33,708 bases of DNA from Ruminiclostridium sp. (lineage in GTDB: Bacteria > Bacillota > Clostridia > Acetivibrionales > DTU013). Shown in pieces: positions 1-7,787 of this stretch (position 1 is its first letter; the number at the start of each line of letters is the position of its first letter). The notes below the pieces were generated by a model. It was not told where the DNA came from. It ran no database searches and was given only the letters and a program-made list of their open reading frames with translations. Made by a program: the position numbers and the translations under genes. Location of the stretch: contig VEPD01000158.1 of NCBI GenBank assembly GCA_012027035.1, positions 1 through 33,708 of the forward strand. The letters run 5' to 3'.

Positions 1-827
1 ATTATACCTATTGATACCGGAATACAGCTCTGAAAAACCATTGCCCCTGTTATATTACCCATTGCAAGAGTATCTTTTCTCTTGCTTATCCATATAATAC
101 TGTTGAATTTCTCCGGAAGTTCAGTTGCCACCGGCGTTATTATAAGAGATAGTGCTAACGCGGAAATACCGAATATTTCAGAGGTTTTTTCAATACTGCC
201 TACAAAAATTTCCGCTCCAAAAACTATACCAGCCAGGGCTATGGCAATCTGTATGGCGATGAATTTCAGTTCAGGCTTGAACTTAAGAAGTCTGGACAGA
301 TAAAGATCCTCAAGCTCACAGTGTATACATACGTCATTCTTCACTGTAAGTACGATGTAATAGATATAATAACCGATCAGGAATGCAGCAACCAAATACT
401 TCAAAATCTGAATATTAAAAAAGCTGGCAGTTACACCTATTGTATATATGATAATAAAAAAGCCGATATCCCTGCTGAGAATCTTTTCATTAACATGCAT
501 CACAAGTCCGGACTTCCGCTTTTTCCAGAACACAAGCACGCTCATTCCCGTGAGAAAGAAAGCCAGGGTGCTTAGCATGAAAGGTGCGCCGATTATTGCG
601 CCTATACCGATATCGACATTATTTCCCGAGCCTGCAGTAAATAGGATTGCTATGATCGGAATCAACGTCTCCGGCAGGCATGTGCCCACAGCGGAGAATA
701 TGCTGCCGACTACGCCATCCCCGAATTTCAGCTTTCTGCCAAGCCATTCTATGCCGTTTGTAAAAAATTCGCAGCTTAAAAGTATTATTCCAAGGCTCAA
801 AATCAATTTTACAATATCAAACCACAT
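1..827 (-). CDS. Sodium/calcium exchanger family (CaCA) membrane protein, 3' end outside window
   Basis: The reading frame is open from the ATG at 827 to the window edge, giving 275 residues of a protein that is usually about 320 long, so only the C-terminus is missing. It is very hydrophobic. The two alpha-repeats of the CaCA family can be seen: an N-terminal AVGTCLPE (usual form GTSLPE) about 50 residues in, and a C-terminal repeat with ITPVATELPE followed by GNITGAMVF. These acidic segments bind the cation in the family. The start at 827 is preceded by GGAGGT at good spacing; an in-frame ATG at 839 overlaps that ribosome binding site and is less likely. Family knowledge says it exchanges Ca2+ for Na+ or H+ across the cytoplasmic membrane; the ion is not shown by the sequence. 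Confidence 0.88.
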   Translation of the reverse strand, partial: MWFDIVKLILSLGIILLSCEFFTNGIEWLGRKLKFGDGVVGSIFSAVGTCLPETLIPIIAILFTAGSGNNVDIGIGAIIGAPFMLSTLAFFLTGMSVLVFWKKRKSGLVMHVNEKILSRDIGFFIIIYTIGVTASFFNIQILKYLVAAFLIGYYIYYIVLTVKNDVCIHCELEDLYLSRLLKFKPELKFIAIQIAIALAGIVFGAEIFVGSIEKTSEIFGISALALSLIITPVATELPEKFNSIIWISKRKDTLAMGNITGAMVFQSCIPVSIGI

Positions 828-997
828 GCCAACCTCCATTCCGCCGCTATCCAACAGCATAAAATTTCATCCTGACACAACGCATTTATTTTTCTACTTT
901 AATTGCTATCAGGAGGTATATGCATACTTTTTTATTTTACTATATAAAATGCAAAAAAGATATATTACAACAAGTTTTTTGAATGGATTAACAATAT

Positions 998-1807
998 TCA
1001 ATGTTGAATTTTCAAAGACCGCTGCCTTACAGCTTCGTATATCATTACACCGGCGGCAACCGAAGCATTCAGAGATTCAGCCTTTCCAAACATCGGGATT
1101 CTTACAAGTACATCTGCCGATGCTCTCAATTCCTCGCAGACGCCTTCAGCCTCACTGCCTATTACAAGTGCAGCGCCCAAACTCATATCCGTTTCAAATA
1201 AGCCGACTTTGCCTTCAAGATGGGATACAAGTATTCTGATTGTATTTGATTTGAGAAGCTTGATCATTTCTGAGATATCGCCAGCCTGATACACAGGTAT
1301 ATGAAAAACAGATCCCATCGTAGAGCGTAAAACCTTGGGGTTATATAAATCCACACAGCCTTTGGATAAAATAACACCTGAAAATCCGGCTGCATCCGCC
1401 GTCCTTATTATTGTCCCCAGGTTGCCCGGATCACGTATGGAATACATGATAACATAGAGACCGTTCTTGTCCAGTCCATGCTTAAGCTCATGCTTCCGTA
1501 TTCCCATTATTGCAAGGATTCCCTGGGGAGTTTCAGTATCGGTGATTTCTTTAAAAAGCTTTGAAGTAAAAAGGTACGATTTAACTTTCAATACTTCTAT
1601 TCTACTTAAAATTCCTGTATTACGCGAATCGGCGGCAAATTCCTCCGATATCGCTATTCCCGCAATATCTGCATTTCCGTTCAGAGCCTCTTCCACTATC
1701 CGGAGGCCTTCTACATAATATAATCCTTTTTCTTCTCTGTCCCTGCGGTTTTTCAAGGATATGATCTCCTTGAAGACCGGATTCTTATTGCTTGAAATGA
1801 GTATCAT
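998..1807 (-). CDS. TrmH/SpoU-family RNA 2'-O-methyltransferase
   Basis: 269 residues with an N-terminal substrate-binding segment (residues 1-100, typical SpoU_sub_bind) and a C-terminal SPOUT methyltransferase domain. The three SpoU motifs are present: RDPGNLGTIIRTADA at 125-139, VIGSEAEG at 216-223, and IPMFGKAESLNAS at 237-249, the last forming the knotted SAM site. It probably methylates a ribose in rRNA (RlmB/TsnR/YsgA-like) or tRNA; the exact nucleotide cannot be told. It lies just downstream of infC-rpmI-rplT in the same direction, a common position in Firmicutes, but a strong hairpin separates it from rplT. The start has a GGTGAT-type ribosome binding site. Confidence 0.92.
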   Translation of the reverse strand: MILISSNKNPVFKEIISLKNRRDREEKGLYYVEGLRIVEEALNGNADIAGIAISEEFAADSRNTGILSRIEVLKVKSYLFTSKLFKEITDTETPQGILAIMGIRKHELKHGLDKNGLYVIMYSIRDPGNLGTIIRTADAAGFSGVILSKGCVDLYNPKVLRSTMGSVFHIPVYQAGDISEMIKLLKSNTIRILVSHLEGKVGLFETDMSLGAALVIGSEAEGVCEELRASADVLVRIPMFGKAESLNASVAAGVMIYEAVRQRSLKIQH

Positions 1808-1839
1808 ATTATCACCGCAAAAAGGTAAAATATTTCTAA

Positions 1840-1880
1840 TAGAAATGATAAAGGGCTTTTTCAGCCCCTTATCATTTCTA
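1840..1880 (-). terminator. Hairpin terminator after rplT
   Basis: A 17-18 bp stem (12 bp TAGAAATGATAA/TTATCATTTCTA plus GGGCT/AGCCC) closes a 5-nt loop directly after the rplT stop codon, followed on the minus strand by a T-rich stretch. It should end most infC-rpmI-rplT transcripts before the methyltransferase gene. Confidence 0.8.
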
Positions 1881-2228
1881 TTATTTCTTTATCGTGTTCA
1901 CCAGTTGTGTAAAGCCTGCTGCATCATTTATTGCCATATCCGAAAGTACTTTTCTGTTGAGAGCGATACCTGCCTTCTTCAGACCGTTCATGAACCTGCT
2001 GTAGCTGAGTCCGTTGATTCTTGCCGCAGCATTTATCCTGGAAATCCACAGGGACCTGAAATCTCTCTTTTTTGACTTTCTATCCCTATAAGCGTATGAA
2101 AGAGATTTCATAACGGCTTGATTAGCTATTCTGAACAACTTGCTCTTTCCACCGAAATAACCTTTGGCAAGTTTAAGTATTTTCTTGTGTCTTGCACGAG
2201 TTCTTAACGCGCCTTTTACTCTTGACAT
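1881..2228 (-). CDS. rplT: 50S ribosomal protein L20
   Basis: 115 residues, full length for L20, with the basic N-terminus [19 protein letters not shown] and the conserved [11 protein letters not shown] segment. L20 binds 23S rRNA early in 50S assembly, and in Firmicutes and E. coli it also represses its own operon by binding the mRNA leader. An AGGAGG ribosome binding site sits upstream. Last gene of the infC-rpmI-rplT operon, 18 bp after rpmI. Confidence 0.99.
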   Translation of the reverse strand: MSRVKGALRTRARHKKILKLAKGYFGGKSKLFRIANQAVMKSLSYAYRDRKSKKRDFRSLWISRINAAARINGLSYSRFMNGLKKAGIALNRKVLSDMAINDAAGFTQLVNTIKK

Positions 2229-2246
2229 TGCAACTTTCCTCCTTTA

Positions 2247-2444
2247 TTACTTATATGGAATAAGCATTTTTATAGTTGCTTCATTTGCTGATGAAGCATA
2301 TGCGCCGAGCCTGTGTTGTTTCTTTGCTTTTCTTGCCTTGGAAATCAGTCTGTGGCTTCTGAAAGCATGATTCATCTTAACCTTGCCTGTGGCAGTTATT
2401 CTAAATCTCTTTTTAGATGCACTGTGTGTTTTGAGCTTTGGCAT
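2247..2444 (-). CDS. rpmI: 50S ribosomal protein L35
   Basis: 65 residues, the usual L35 length, beginning MPKLKTHSASKKRFR and containing the conserved HLxxxKxxKxKRxL-like core (here HRLISKARKAKKQHRLG). Small, very basic large-subunit protein. Strong AGGAGG site 20 bp into the short gap after infC. Operon partner of infC and rplT. Confidence 0.99.
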   Translation of the reverse strand: MPKLKTHSASKKRFRITATGKVKMNHAFRSHRLISKARKAKKQHRLGAYASSANEATIKMLIPYK

Positions 2445-2464
2445 TTTACTCTCCTCCTGATATC

Positions 2465-2986
2465 TTATTGCTGTTTCGGATTGAGAATCATTATCATGCT
2501 CTTTCCTTCCAGCTTGGGTCTTCTTTCAACTATTCCTACTTCTGCTACCGCTTCTGCAAATTTCTTCAGAACTGTTTCTCCCAACGAGGTGTAATTCATT
2601 TCTCTGCCCCTGAACCTGACGCTTACCTTCACCTTGTCTCCGTCCTGCAGGAATTTGTAAGCATTTTTGGCCTTGAAGGAAAAATCGTGTTCTTCTATGC
2701 CGGGTTTTATCCATACTTCCTTGATACTGATGATCTTTTGGTTCTTTCTTGCTTCCTTTTCCTTCTTTGCCTGTTCAAACATAAACTTACCGTAGTCCAT
2801 TATCCTGCAAACCGGCGGGGCTGCCTGAGGAGCTATCTTAACAAGGTCCAGGTTCCTGGAGTTCGCCAGCTTCTGGGCTTCCTTGGCAGTAATTATGCCA
2901 ATCATTGACCCGTCGGCGTCGATTACACGCACTTCCTTATCTCTGATATCCTCGTTAATCATCAATTCATTTTTACTTATAACCAA
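2465..2986 (-). CDS. infC: Translation initiation factor IF-3, TTG start
   Basis: 173 residues, full length. The N-terminal domain (INEDIRDKEVRVID at about 10-23) and C-terminal domain (FRGREMNYTSLGE, then a basic end) are both intact. IF-3 binds the 30S subunit and checks start-codon choice. The best start is TTG at 2984-2986, 4 nt after a strong GGAGGTG; a non-ATG start is the rule for infC because IF-3 discriminates against it and so limits its own synthesis. The next ATG, at codon 9, has no good ribosome binding site. First gene of the operon, behind an attenuated leader. Confidence 0.98.
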   Translation of the reverse strand: MVISKNELMINEDIRDKEVRVIDADGSMIGIITAKEAQKLANSRNLDLVKIAPQAAPPVCRIMDYGKFMFEQAKKEKEARKNQKIISIKEVWIKPGIEEHDFSFKAKNAYKFLQDGDKVKVSVRFRGREMNYTSLGETVLKKFAEAVAEVGIVERRPKLEGKSMIMILNPKQQ

Positions 2987-3034
2987 ACACCTCCGAGTTA
3001 TTTTTAGTTCGATTCCATTTGCAAAATTGTCTTA

Positions 3035-3066
3035 AATAAAAAATGGATTGAAAAAAATCAATCCAC
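3035..3066 (-). terminator. Attenuator hairpin in the infC leader
   Basis: On the minus strand an 8-bp stem (TGGATTGA/TCAATCCA) with a T6 loop is followed by a run of T residues. It lies between the promoter and infC, so it acts inside the leader. Formation of this terminator is the likely off state of the operon. Confidence 0.8.
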
Positions 3067-3160
3067 CTGATAGCAAGGCACTACACAACTTAAACCTTTA
3101 CTATTTACCCTATCGGACTTATCCGGAAGGTGAGAAGCGGATGACTTCTTCTTTGTTTTG
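3067..3160 (-). promoter_or_regulatory. Probable ribosomal protein L20 leader upstream of infC
   Basis: About 100 nt of transcribed leader lie between the promoter and the attenuator. On the minus strand it can fold a GAAG...CTTC type stem (GAAGTCATCCGCTTC) and ends with a segment that could compete with the attenuator. Position, operon and architecture match the Firmicutes L20 leader, in which L20 binding favours termination. I match it by context and layout, not by a covariance model. Confidence 0.65.
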
Positions 3161-3167
3161 CTTATTC

Positions 3168-3196
3168 ATAATAGCAAAAAGCAAGGCTGTTGTCAA
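3168..3196 (-). promoter_or_regulatory. Sigma-A promoter of infC-rpmI-rplT
   Basis: TTGACA at 3196-3191 and TATTAT at 3173-3168, separated by exactly 17 bp, read on the minus strand. Near-consensus housekeeping promoter that would start transcription about 180 nt before infC. Confidence 0.88.
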
Positions 3197-3276
3197 GGTT
3201 TCAGAGAAAAATAGGAATTTTTGAAGTGAATTTCATATTTTAATCCGTCTTATTAATTTAAGGAGTAAAAAAGTGT

Positions 3277-3282
3277 TATAAT
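3277..3282 (+). promoter_or_regulatory. Possible -10 box of the ECF sigma operon
   Basis: A perfect TATAAT ends 57 bp before the chosen sigma factor start. There is no good -35 box 17 bp upstream, so the assignment is weak; ECF operons are also often read from their own, non-TATAAT promoters. Confidence 0.35.
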
Positions 3283-3339
3283 TAAGGACAAGACCGCTGG
3301 ATGACGTGGAAAACAACGAAAGAGGTGATGGGTGTATTA

Positions 3340-3906
3340 ATGACTGACGAATCAATAATAGAGCTGGTTCTAGCCGGAAATACCCACATGTTTTCCCAGT
3401 TGGTCGACAGGCACAAGGACAAAATATATGGAATGGCTCTGAGCTTCACGGGAAATAACAGCGATGCGCAGGATGTTTCCCAGGAGATATTTATAAAGGC
3501 TTATAAAAATCTTTTCAGATTTAACAGGAAATCAAAATTCTCCACATGGCTGTACAGAGTCAGCTACAATGTATGTATCGACTGGATCAGAAGCAATAAC
3601 AAGCACGGGAGAGATTTGGATCTGACCGGATTTGACAATATACTGACAGACAGCCGGGCCGGACCCGAGGAAAGCTTTTTGGAGAAGGAAAAACGTTTTA
3701 TTTTGAAAAAGGCAATTTACGACTTGAAGGAAAAATACAGGAATATACTGATTTTATTTTATTTTCAGGCTCTATCGTATGAAGAAACGGCCGAGGTTCT
3801 GGAAATTCCGGTAAAGACGGTGGAAACACAGCTGTACCGGGCCCGAAAACAGCTTAAGGTATTATTAAAGCATGAGACAGGAGATGAACCATATGTATTG
3901 CCATAA
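3340..3906 (+). CDS. ECF-type RNA polymerase sigma factor
   Basis: About 189 residues with sigma region 2 (DRHKDKIYGMALSFTGN...DAQDVSQEIFIKAYKNL...FSTWLYRVSYN) and region 4 (LKEKYRNILILFYFQALSYEETAEVLEIP, then VKTVETQLYRARKQL helix-turn-helix), with a short linker and no region 3, as in group IV (SigW-like) sigma factors. Several starts are possible: ATG 3340 (preceded by GGGTG), ATG 3328 (immediately after AGAGG) and ATG 3301 (no ribosome binding site, too near the -10 box). I prefer 3340 or 3328. The stop overlaps the next gene, which encodes a zinc-binding anti-sigma factor, so the pair is a typical sigma/anti-sigma stress switch. The signal sensed is unknown. Confidence 0.92.
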   Translation: MTDESIIELVLAGNTHMFSQLVDRHKDKIYGMALSFTGNNSDAQDVSQEIFIKAYKNLFRFNRKSKFSTWLYRVSYNVCIDWIRSNNKHGRDLDLTGFDNILTDSRAGPEESFLEKEKRFILKKAIYDLKEKYRNILILFYFQALSYEETAEVLEIPVKTVETQLYRARKQLKVLLKHETGDEPYVLP

Positions 3907-4402
3907 AGCAGAACTTTTGATAAACAGATATTTGAAAGATAAGCTGGACACCCGGGAAATGGTTTCTTTTAAGGACCATTTAGCGATATGCAAAAGCTGC
4001 AGTTCATCTCTGAAAATAGCTAAAGCATTATTGGAGGAACAAGGTTTGCAGCCGGCAGTCAAAGCTCCCGGGGGCTTCACTGAGGATGTTATGTCTGCAG
4101 TTTTCAGCCTGGAAGCAGATAAAAAAGCACATCCGACGGAATATGATCAAAAAGGTTGGTCAATGGCATATAGGAGACTGGGTTTCAGTCTGGTACTCAC
4201 TGCAGGAATAATAGTATTTTCATTTTTAGTACCTGCTTTCAGGGGTTATTCCGGAGTCATTTCCACCCCTGCACCGCAAAATGATAACACTTCCGGATAT
4301 ATAGATGTTTTCACAGGCCTGGATTCCGGAGTCAAGGGGATATTTGAAAATATAAACAAATCAGTTATAGATTTTAAAGGAGGTACGGATAATGAATTGT
4401 AA
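3893..4402 (+). CDS. Zinc-finger (ZAS) transmembrane anti-sigma factor
   Basis: About 169 residues. The N-terminus carries an HxxxCxxC zinc anti-sigma motif (HLAICKSC), preceded by INRYLKDKLDTREMVSFKDH as in the family. One membrane helix (about residues 95-115, LVLTAGIIVFSFLVPAF) separates it from a short extracytoplasmic tail. ATG 3893 sits 7 nt after AGGAG and overlaps the sigma gene by 14 nt, so translation is probably coupled; ATG 3884 and ATG 3872 are alternatives. By family it binds and holds the upstream sigma factor at the membrane until a signal releases it. Confidence 0.85.
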   Translation: MYCHKAELLINRYLKDKLDTREMVSFKDHLAICKSCSSSLKIAKALLEEQGLQPAVKAPGGFTEDVMSAVFSLEADKKAHPTEYDQKGWSMAYRRLGFSLVLTAGIIVFSFLVPAFRGYSGVISTPAPQNDNTSGYIDVFTGLDSGVKGIFENINKSVIDFKGGTDNEL

Positions 4403-5051
4403 GAATCATATGGAGACTGAGTCTGTCTTTGTCTGCACAGTATGCGGCGAGCCTCTGTGCACTGATTGCGCTGTTGAGCTGGGCAGGAATATATGCTGCA
4501 GAGAATGCCTTAATAAAATAGTTGAACAAAAGACCGGTAACAAGGCTCCGGTAAAAAAAAGCTGGTGGTTAGCCATGCTGTTAAGTTTGGTACCCGGTAC
4601 CGGACATATGTATCTGGGATTGGTCAAAAAAGGCACCACAATAATGGCTCTCCTGTTTTCGCTGGTTTTCCTGATAATACTGCTTTCCGAGTCATCAGCC
4701 TGGCTGGCCGGTTATCTCATTCCTTCACTGTGCTTCATGTTTTTATCCTACAGCATCTTTGACTGTATTTCCCTTACAAGCAGGATAAATGCAGGTGAGG
4801 ACCTTCAGAATGAAGGCATATATGAGCTTGGACTTCTGAAAGAACTGATTATAAGAAGAAAAGGCCTTTTCAGCCTGGTATTGATAATTTCAGGCTCCAT
4901 CGGCATAGTCACCATCTTTTCAAAAGTGATCGGCGAGGTTCTTTTTAACCTTCTTGGAGTCCACTTTTCAATCGCTGCGTTCCTGATCCCGCTACTGCTC
5001 ATAATACTAGGCTTTTACCTTTTAAGGGAAGGCCGCAGCCGTAGATTTTGA
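4392..5051 (+). CDS. B-box-type zinc finger membrane protein
   Basis: 219 residues. The first 45 contain a treble of Cys/His pairs (C3, H6, C15, C18, C23, C26, then CC and C near 35-39) resembling a B-box zinc finger. Four or so membrane helices follow; the first contains LVPGTGHMYLGLVKKG, like a TM2 domain. It overlaps the anti-sigma gene by 11 nt, so it belongs to the ECF operon and may be a membrane partner or target of that regulon. No enzymatic function can be assigned. Confidence 0.8.
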   Translation: MNCKNHMETESVFVCTVCGEPLCTDCAVELGRNICCRECLNKIVEQKTGNKAPVKKSWWLAMLLSLVPGTGHMYLGLVKKGTTIMALLFSLVFLIILLSESSAWLAGYLIPSLCFMFLSYSIFDCISLTSRINAGEDLQNEGIYELGLLKELIIRRKGLFSLVLIISGSIGIVTIFSKVIGEVLFNLLGVHFSIAAFLIPLLLIILGFYLLREGRSRRF

Positions 5052-5137
5052 GGTGTGATTTTGAGATATTTTATATTACGACAAGCTATTTGGGACGCCG
5101 TAGTCTCAAGAATCAGCGGACTATACTGCACAATCAG

Positions 5138-5250
5138 TACTACAGCGGCAATTTCATTATTATATCGGCATATATGCACCTTGCAGGATTAGTGCGAACG
5201 CTTTAACGCACTAACCCTGCAAGGATATAATGGTAATTGCCGCTGTAGTA
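5138..5250. repeat. Nested double palindrome in intergenic space
   Basis: Outer arms of 16 bp (TACTACAGCGGCAATT at 5138-5153, its exact reverse complement at 5235-5250) enclose inner arms of 18 bp (5179-5196 and 5207-5224, one mismatch, core CTTGCAGG/CCTGCAAG) around a 10-nt loop. Short AT-rich segments between the arms also pair in part. It lies between two convergent genes, so it may serve as a two-way terminator, but there is no T-run and the size fits a small palindromic or MITE-like element better. Confidence 0.8.
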
Positions 5251-5287
5251 TTAGTAAAGGATAGGCAAAATAAATGTTGAACTATAA

Positions 5288-5779
5288 TTATGAAGCTTGT
5301 AGTTTACTATCTTTTGGATGGATACGTTTTCCAAATAATCCTTCTGAAAAAAATACAAGAACTATTAAACTCAAATAATCTTGCATTGCATCAAGAATCA
5401 TATTGTATTTTCCTAAATGCTCTGCTTTACCTACATGTTCCGGTATATATTCAAACATTAGAGTGATGACTGTAAATATGAGTATAACAAACAGTTTCTT
5501 TAAAAATTTCCGGGGGATAAAATACATTACTACTATAGCGCCGCCCGCTCCCCAAAGAAGGTGACATAAAGGTATGCCAAAAATAGGCAGGAACGCATTG
5601 GGAAATTGATATAATCCGGCGTTGATTAGAAATTCCTCGGTCAAAAACTGTACAACAAAGCCGAGAATAACCGTCGGGAATAATTCTTTAATACGTTTTG
5701 GATTACGCCAAAACAATACTAATATAACCAAGCACACGATTATAGTATAATATAAATAAATAAAATACCAAAAATTCAT
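5288..5779 (-). CDS. Small multipass membrane protein (CBO0543-like)
   Basis: 163 residues from the ATG at 5779, which follows a strong GGAGGGAGG site; longer frames to 5815 run through that site. There are four or five hydrophobic helices, with charged loops WRNPKRIKELFPT and EYIPEHVGKAEHLGKY. Length, the PKRIKELFP loop and the layout resemble CBO0543-type proteins of Clostridia and Bacilli, of unknown function. It stands alone, convergent with the ECF operon across the nested palindrome. Confidence 0.7.
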   Translation of the reverse strand: MNFWYFIYLYYTIIVCLVILVLFWRNPKRIKELFPTVILGFVVQFLTEEFLINAGLYQFPNAFLPIFGIPLCHLLWGAGGAIVVMYFIPRKFLKKLFVILIFTVITLMFEYIPEHVGKAEHLGKYNMILDAMQDYLSLIVLVFFSEGLFGKRIHPKDSKLQAS

Positions 5780-5913
5780 TGCAGTCCTCCCTCCATCCAT
5801 AAATATTTTACTCATACAGAAATCTTTTATACACGCTGCTGTAACACCTTAATACCAATGTGATATAATAGCGAAGAAATCATACGCCGGATATTAATGA
5901 AGGAGTGTTGGAA

Positions 5914-7668
5914 TTGCCTTTTGACGGAATAGTGGCAAGATGCGTTGTTGAAGAGTTGACTAAAGAACTTGCCGGTGGAAGAATCGAGAAAGTATTTCAA
6001 CCCGAGGCTGATGAAATATTGATAAGCATACGGGCCAGGAACGCTAATTACAAGCTTCTTTTGAGCGCCAGCGCCAATTACCCCAGGATTCATGTAACTT
6101 CCGGTGTAAAGGAAAATCCGGCTGCGCCCCCGGTATTTTGCATGCTTCTCAGAAAACACCTCTCAGGTGGTAAGATACTGGCTTTCGAGTTTCATGATTA
6201 TGAAAGAATAATAGGCATGCAAGTAGAATCCGCAAATGAGCTTGGCGATGTATCTGTAAAAAAATTGATTATCGAAATCATGGGACGCCACAGCAATATT
6301 ATTCTTGTAAACAGCGAAAATAAAATAATCGACGCGATAAAGCATATTGACAGCGATATCAGCAGGGTTCGTGAAGTTATGCCTGCCAGGACTTACATCC
6401 TTCCCCCCGGCCAGAATAAGACCAGTCCGGATTTCCTGGATCCTGATGAATTGGTGAATAATTGTCTTTCTTCACAGATCCCATTGGAAAAGTATCTTCT
6501 GAATAACATTAAAGGCCTCAGTCCGCTTTTATGCAGGGAGATTTGCCATCGGGCCGGAATAGACGGCGGAACGCCTGCGGCAGCTTTAGACGTTTCCCAA
6601 CAGGCAAGTTTGAGACTTGCTGCTGCCGGAGCTATTAAAGAGATATCCGGTTGCAGGTTCAAACCTTGTATAATATTCGAAGATGAGACCCTGGAAAAGC
6701 CATTGGACTTTCATTGCATGGATGTATATCAATACCAATATGTTAAAAGCCTTGAATCCATGAGTAAAGCACTTGATTATTTCTATACCGCCCGTGACCG
6801 CTCCGAAAGATTGAAGCAAAAGAAATCCGATGTACTGAAGGTTTTAAGCAACGCGATAGACCGCTGCAATAAAAAATTGGCGATTCAGCAGGATACAATG
6901 CGTGAAGTTTCAGACAGAGAAAAACTGAAGCTTTTTGGGGAGTTGATAACTGCCAATATTTACTGCATCCCTGTAAACTCAAAGTCCGTTACACTTTTAA
7001 ATTATTATTCCGAAGGCGGCGAATATATCGATATTCCCATGGATGAAAATTTACTCCCCCAGGAAAATGCGCAAAAGTATTTCAAAAGATATTCCAAAGC
7101 AAAAAGCACCTGGATGTATACAGGCAAACAGCTTGAAGAAACCCGTAAAGAGCTTGATTACCTTGAAAGCGTGCTTCATCAGCCTGAAAACTGAATTTCG
7201 CCTGCAGAAACCGATGAAGTGAGGCAGGAACTTGCAGATCAGGGGTATATGATTTTGAAAAAGAAGTCCGGCTTCAAGAAGCGGAACAAGCCATCAGAGC
7301 CCATGAGCTATACTTCGTCTGACGGCTTGGATATTCTGGTTGGAAAGAACAACAGACAAAACGATTACCTGACGCTGAAGCTGGCTTCATCCAATGATAT
7401 ATGGTTCCATACCAAAAATATACCGGGTTCACATGTGATTATCCGGAAATTGCAGTACGACATCCCCGAAAACACGCTGAAGGAAGCTGCTTTGCTGGCA
7501 GCATGGCACAGTAAGGCAAAAATGTCGGCTAACGTACCGGTGGATTACACAGCAGTAAAAAATGTAAAGAAGCCTTCCGGAGCCAAGCCCGGCATGGTCA
7601 TATATGAGAATTACAAGACGGTAACGGTTACGCCTGATGAGGAAGTAGTTAAAAGGCTTCGGAATTAA
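5914..7668 (+). pseudogene. rqcH: RqcH (NFACT, Rqc2 homologue) interrupted by an in-frame TGA
   Basis: RqcH binds stalled 50S-peptidyl-tRNA complexes and directs C-terminal alanine tailing in bacterial ribosome quality control. The NFACT-N domain begins PFDGIVARCVVEEL, followed by the helix-hairpin-helix region (LSPLLCREICHRAG), a long coiled coil (about 280-425) and NFACT-R (YTSSDGLDILVGKNNRQNDYL, then NDIWFHTKNIPGSHVII). The 584-codon frame is full length but codon 427 is TGA (7192-7194), between the coiled coil and NFACT-R; both sides are in the same frame, so a substitution is the simplest cause. The product would lack NFACT-R. TTG 5914 is the best start, 8 nt after AAGGAG; GTG 5905 overlaps that site. 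The gene is either inactivated or misread in sequencing. Confidence 0.9.
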
Positions 7669-7787
7669 CAATTACCGGCCGTTAACTACCAAGGCTTTCA
7701 ATATATTAAAATATCAAGACAAATAATTTATCAAAGGCGGTAGTTTGAAAGACTTGTCTGAAAGCTATGGCCATGTGAGGAAAAGCA

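Noticed and set aside
448-1239. 263-residue plus-strand frame
   Set aside because: It runs antisense to the exchanger and the methyltransferase, both with clear family motifs; its own product has no recognisable domain and no ribosome binding site.
7192-7194. Selenocysteine at the rqcH TGA
   Set aside because: RqcH is not a known selenoprotein, no SECIS-like hairpin is evident just downstream, and TAA and TAG appear in neighbouring core genes, so a TGA-specific recoding does not explain the pattern.
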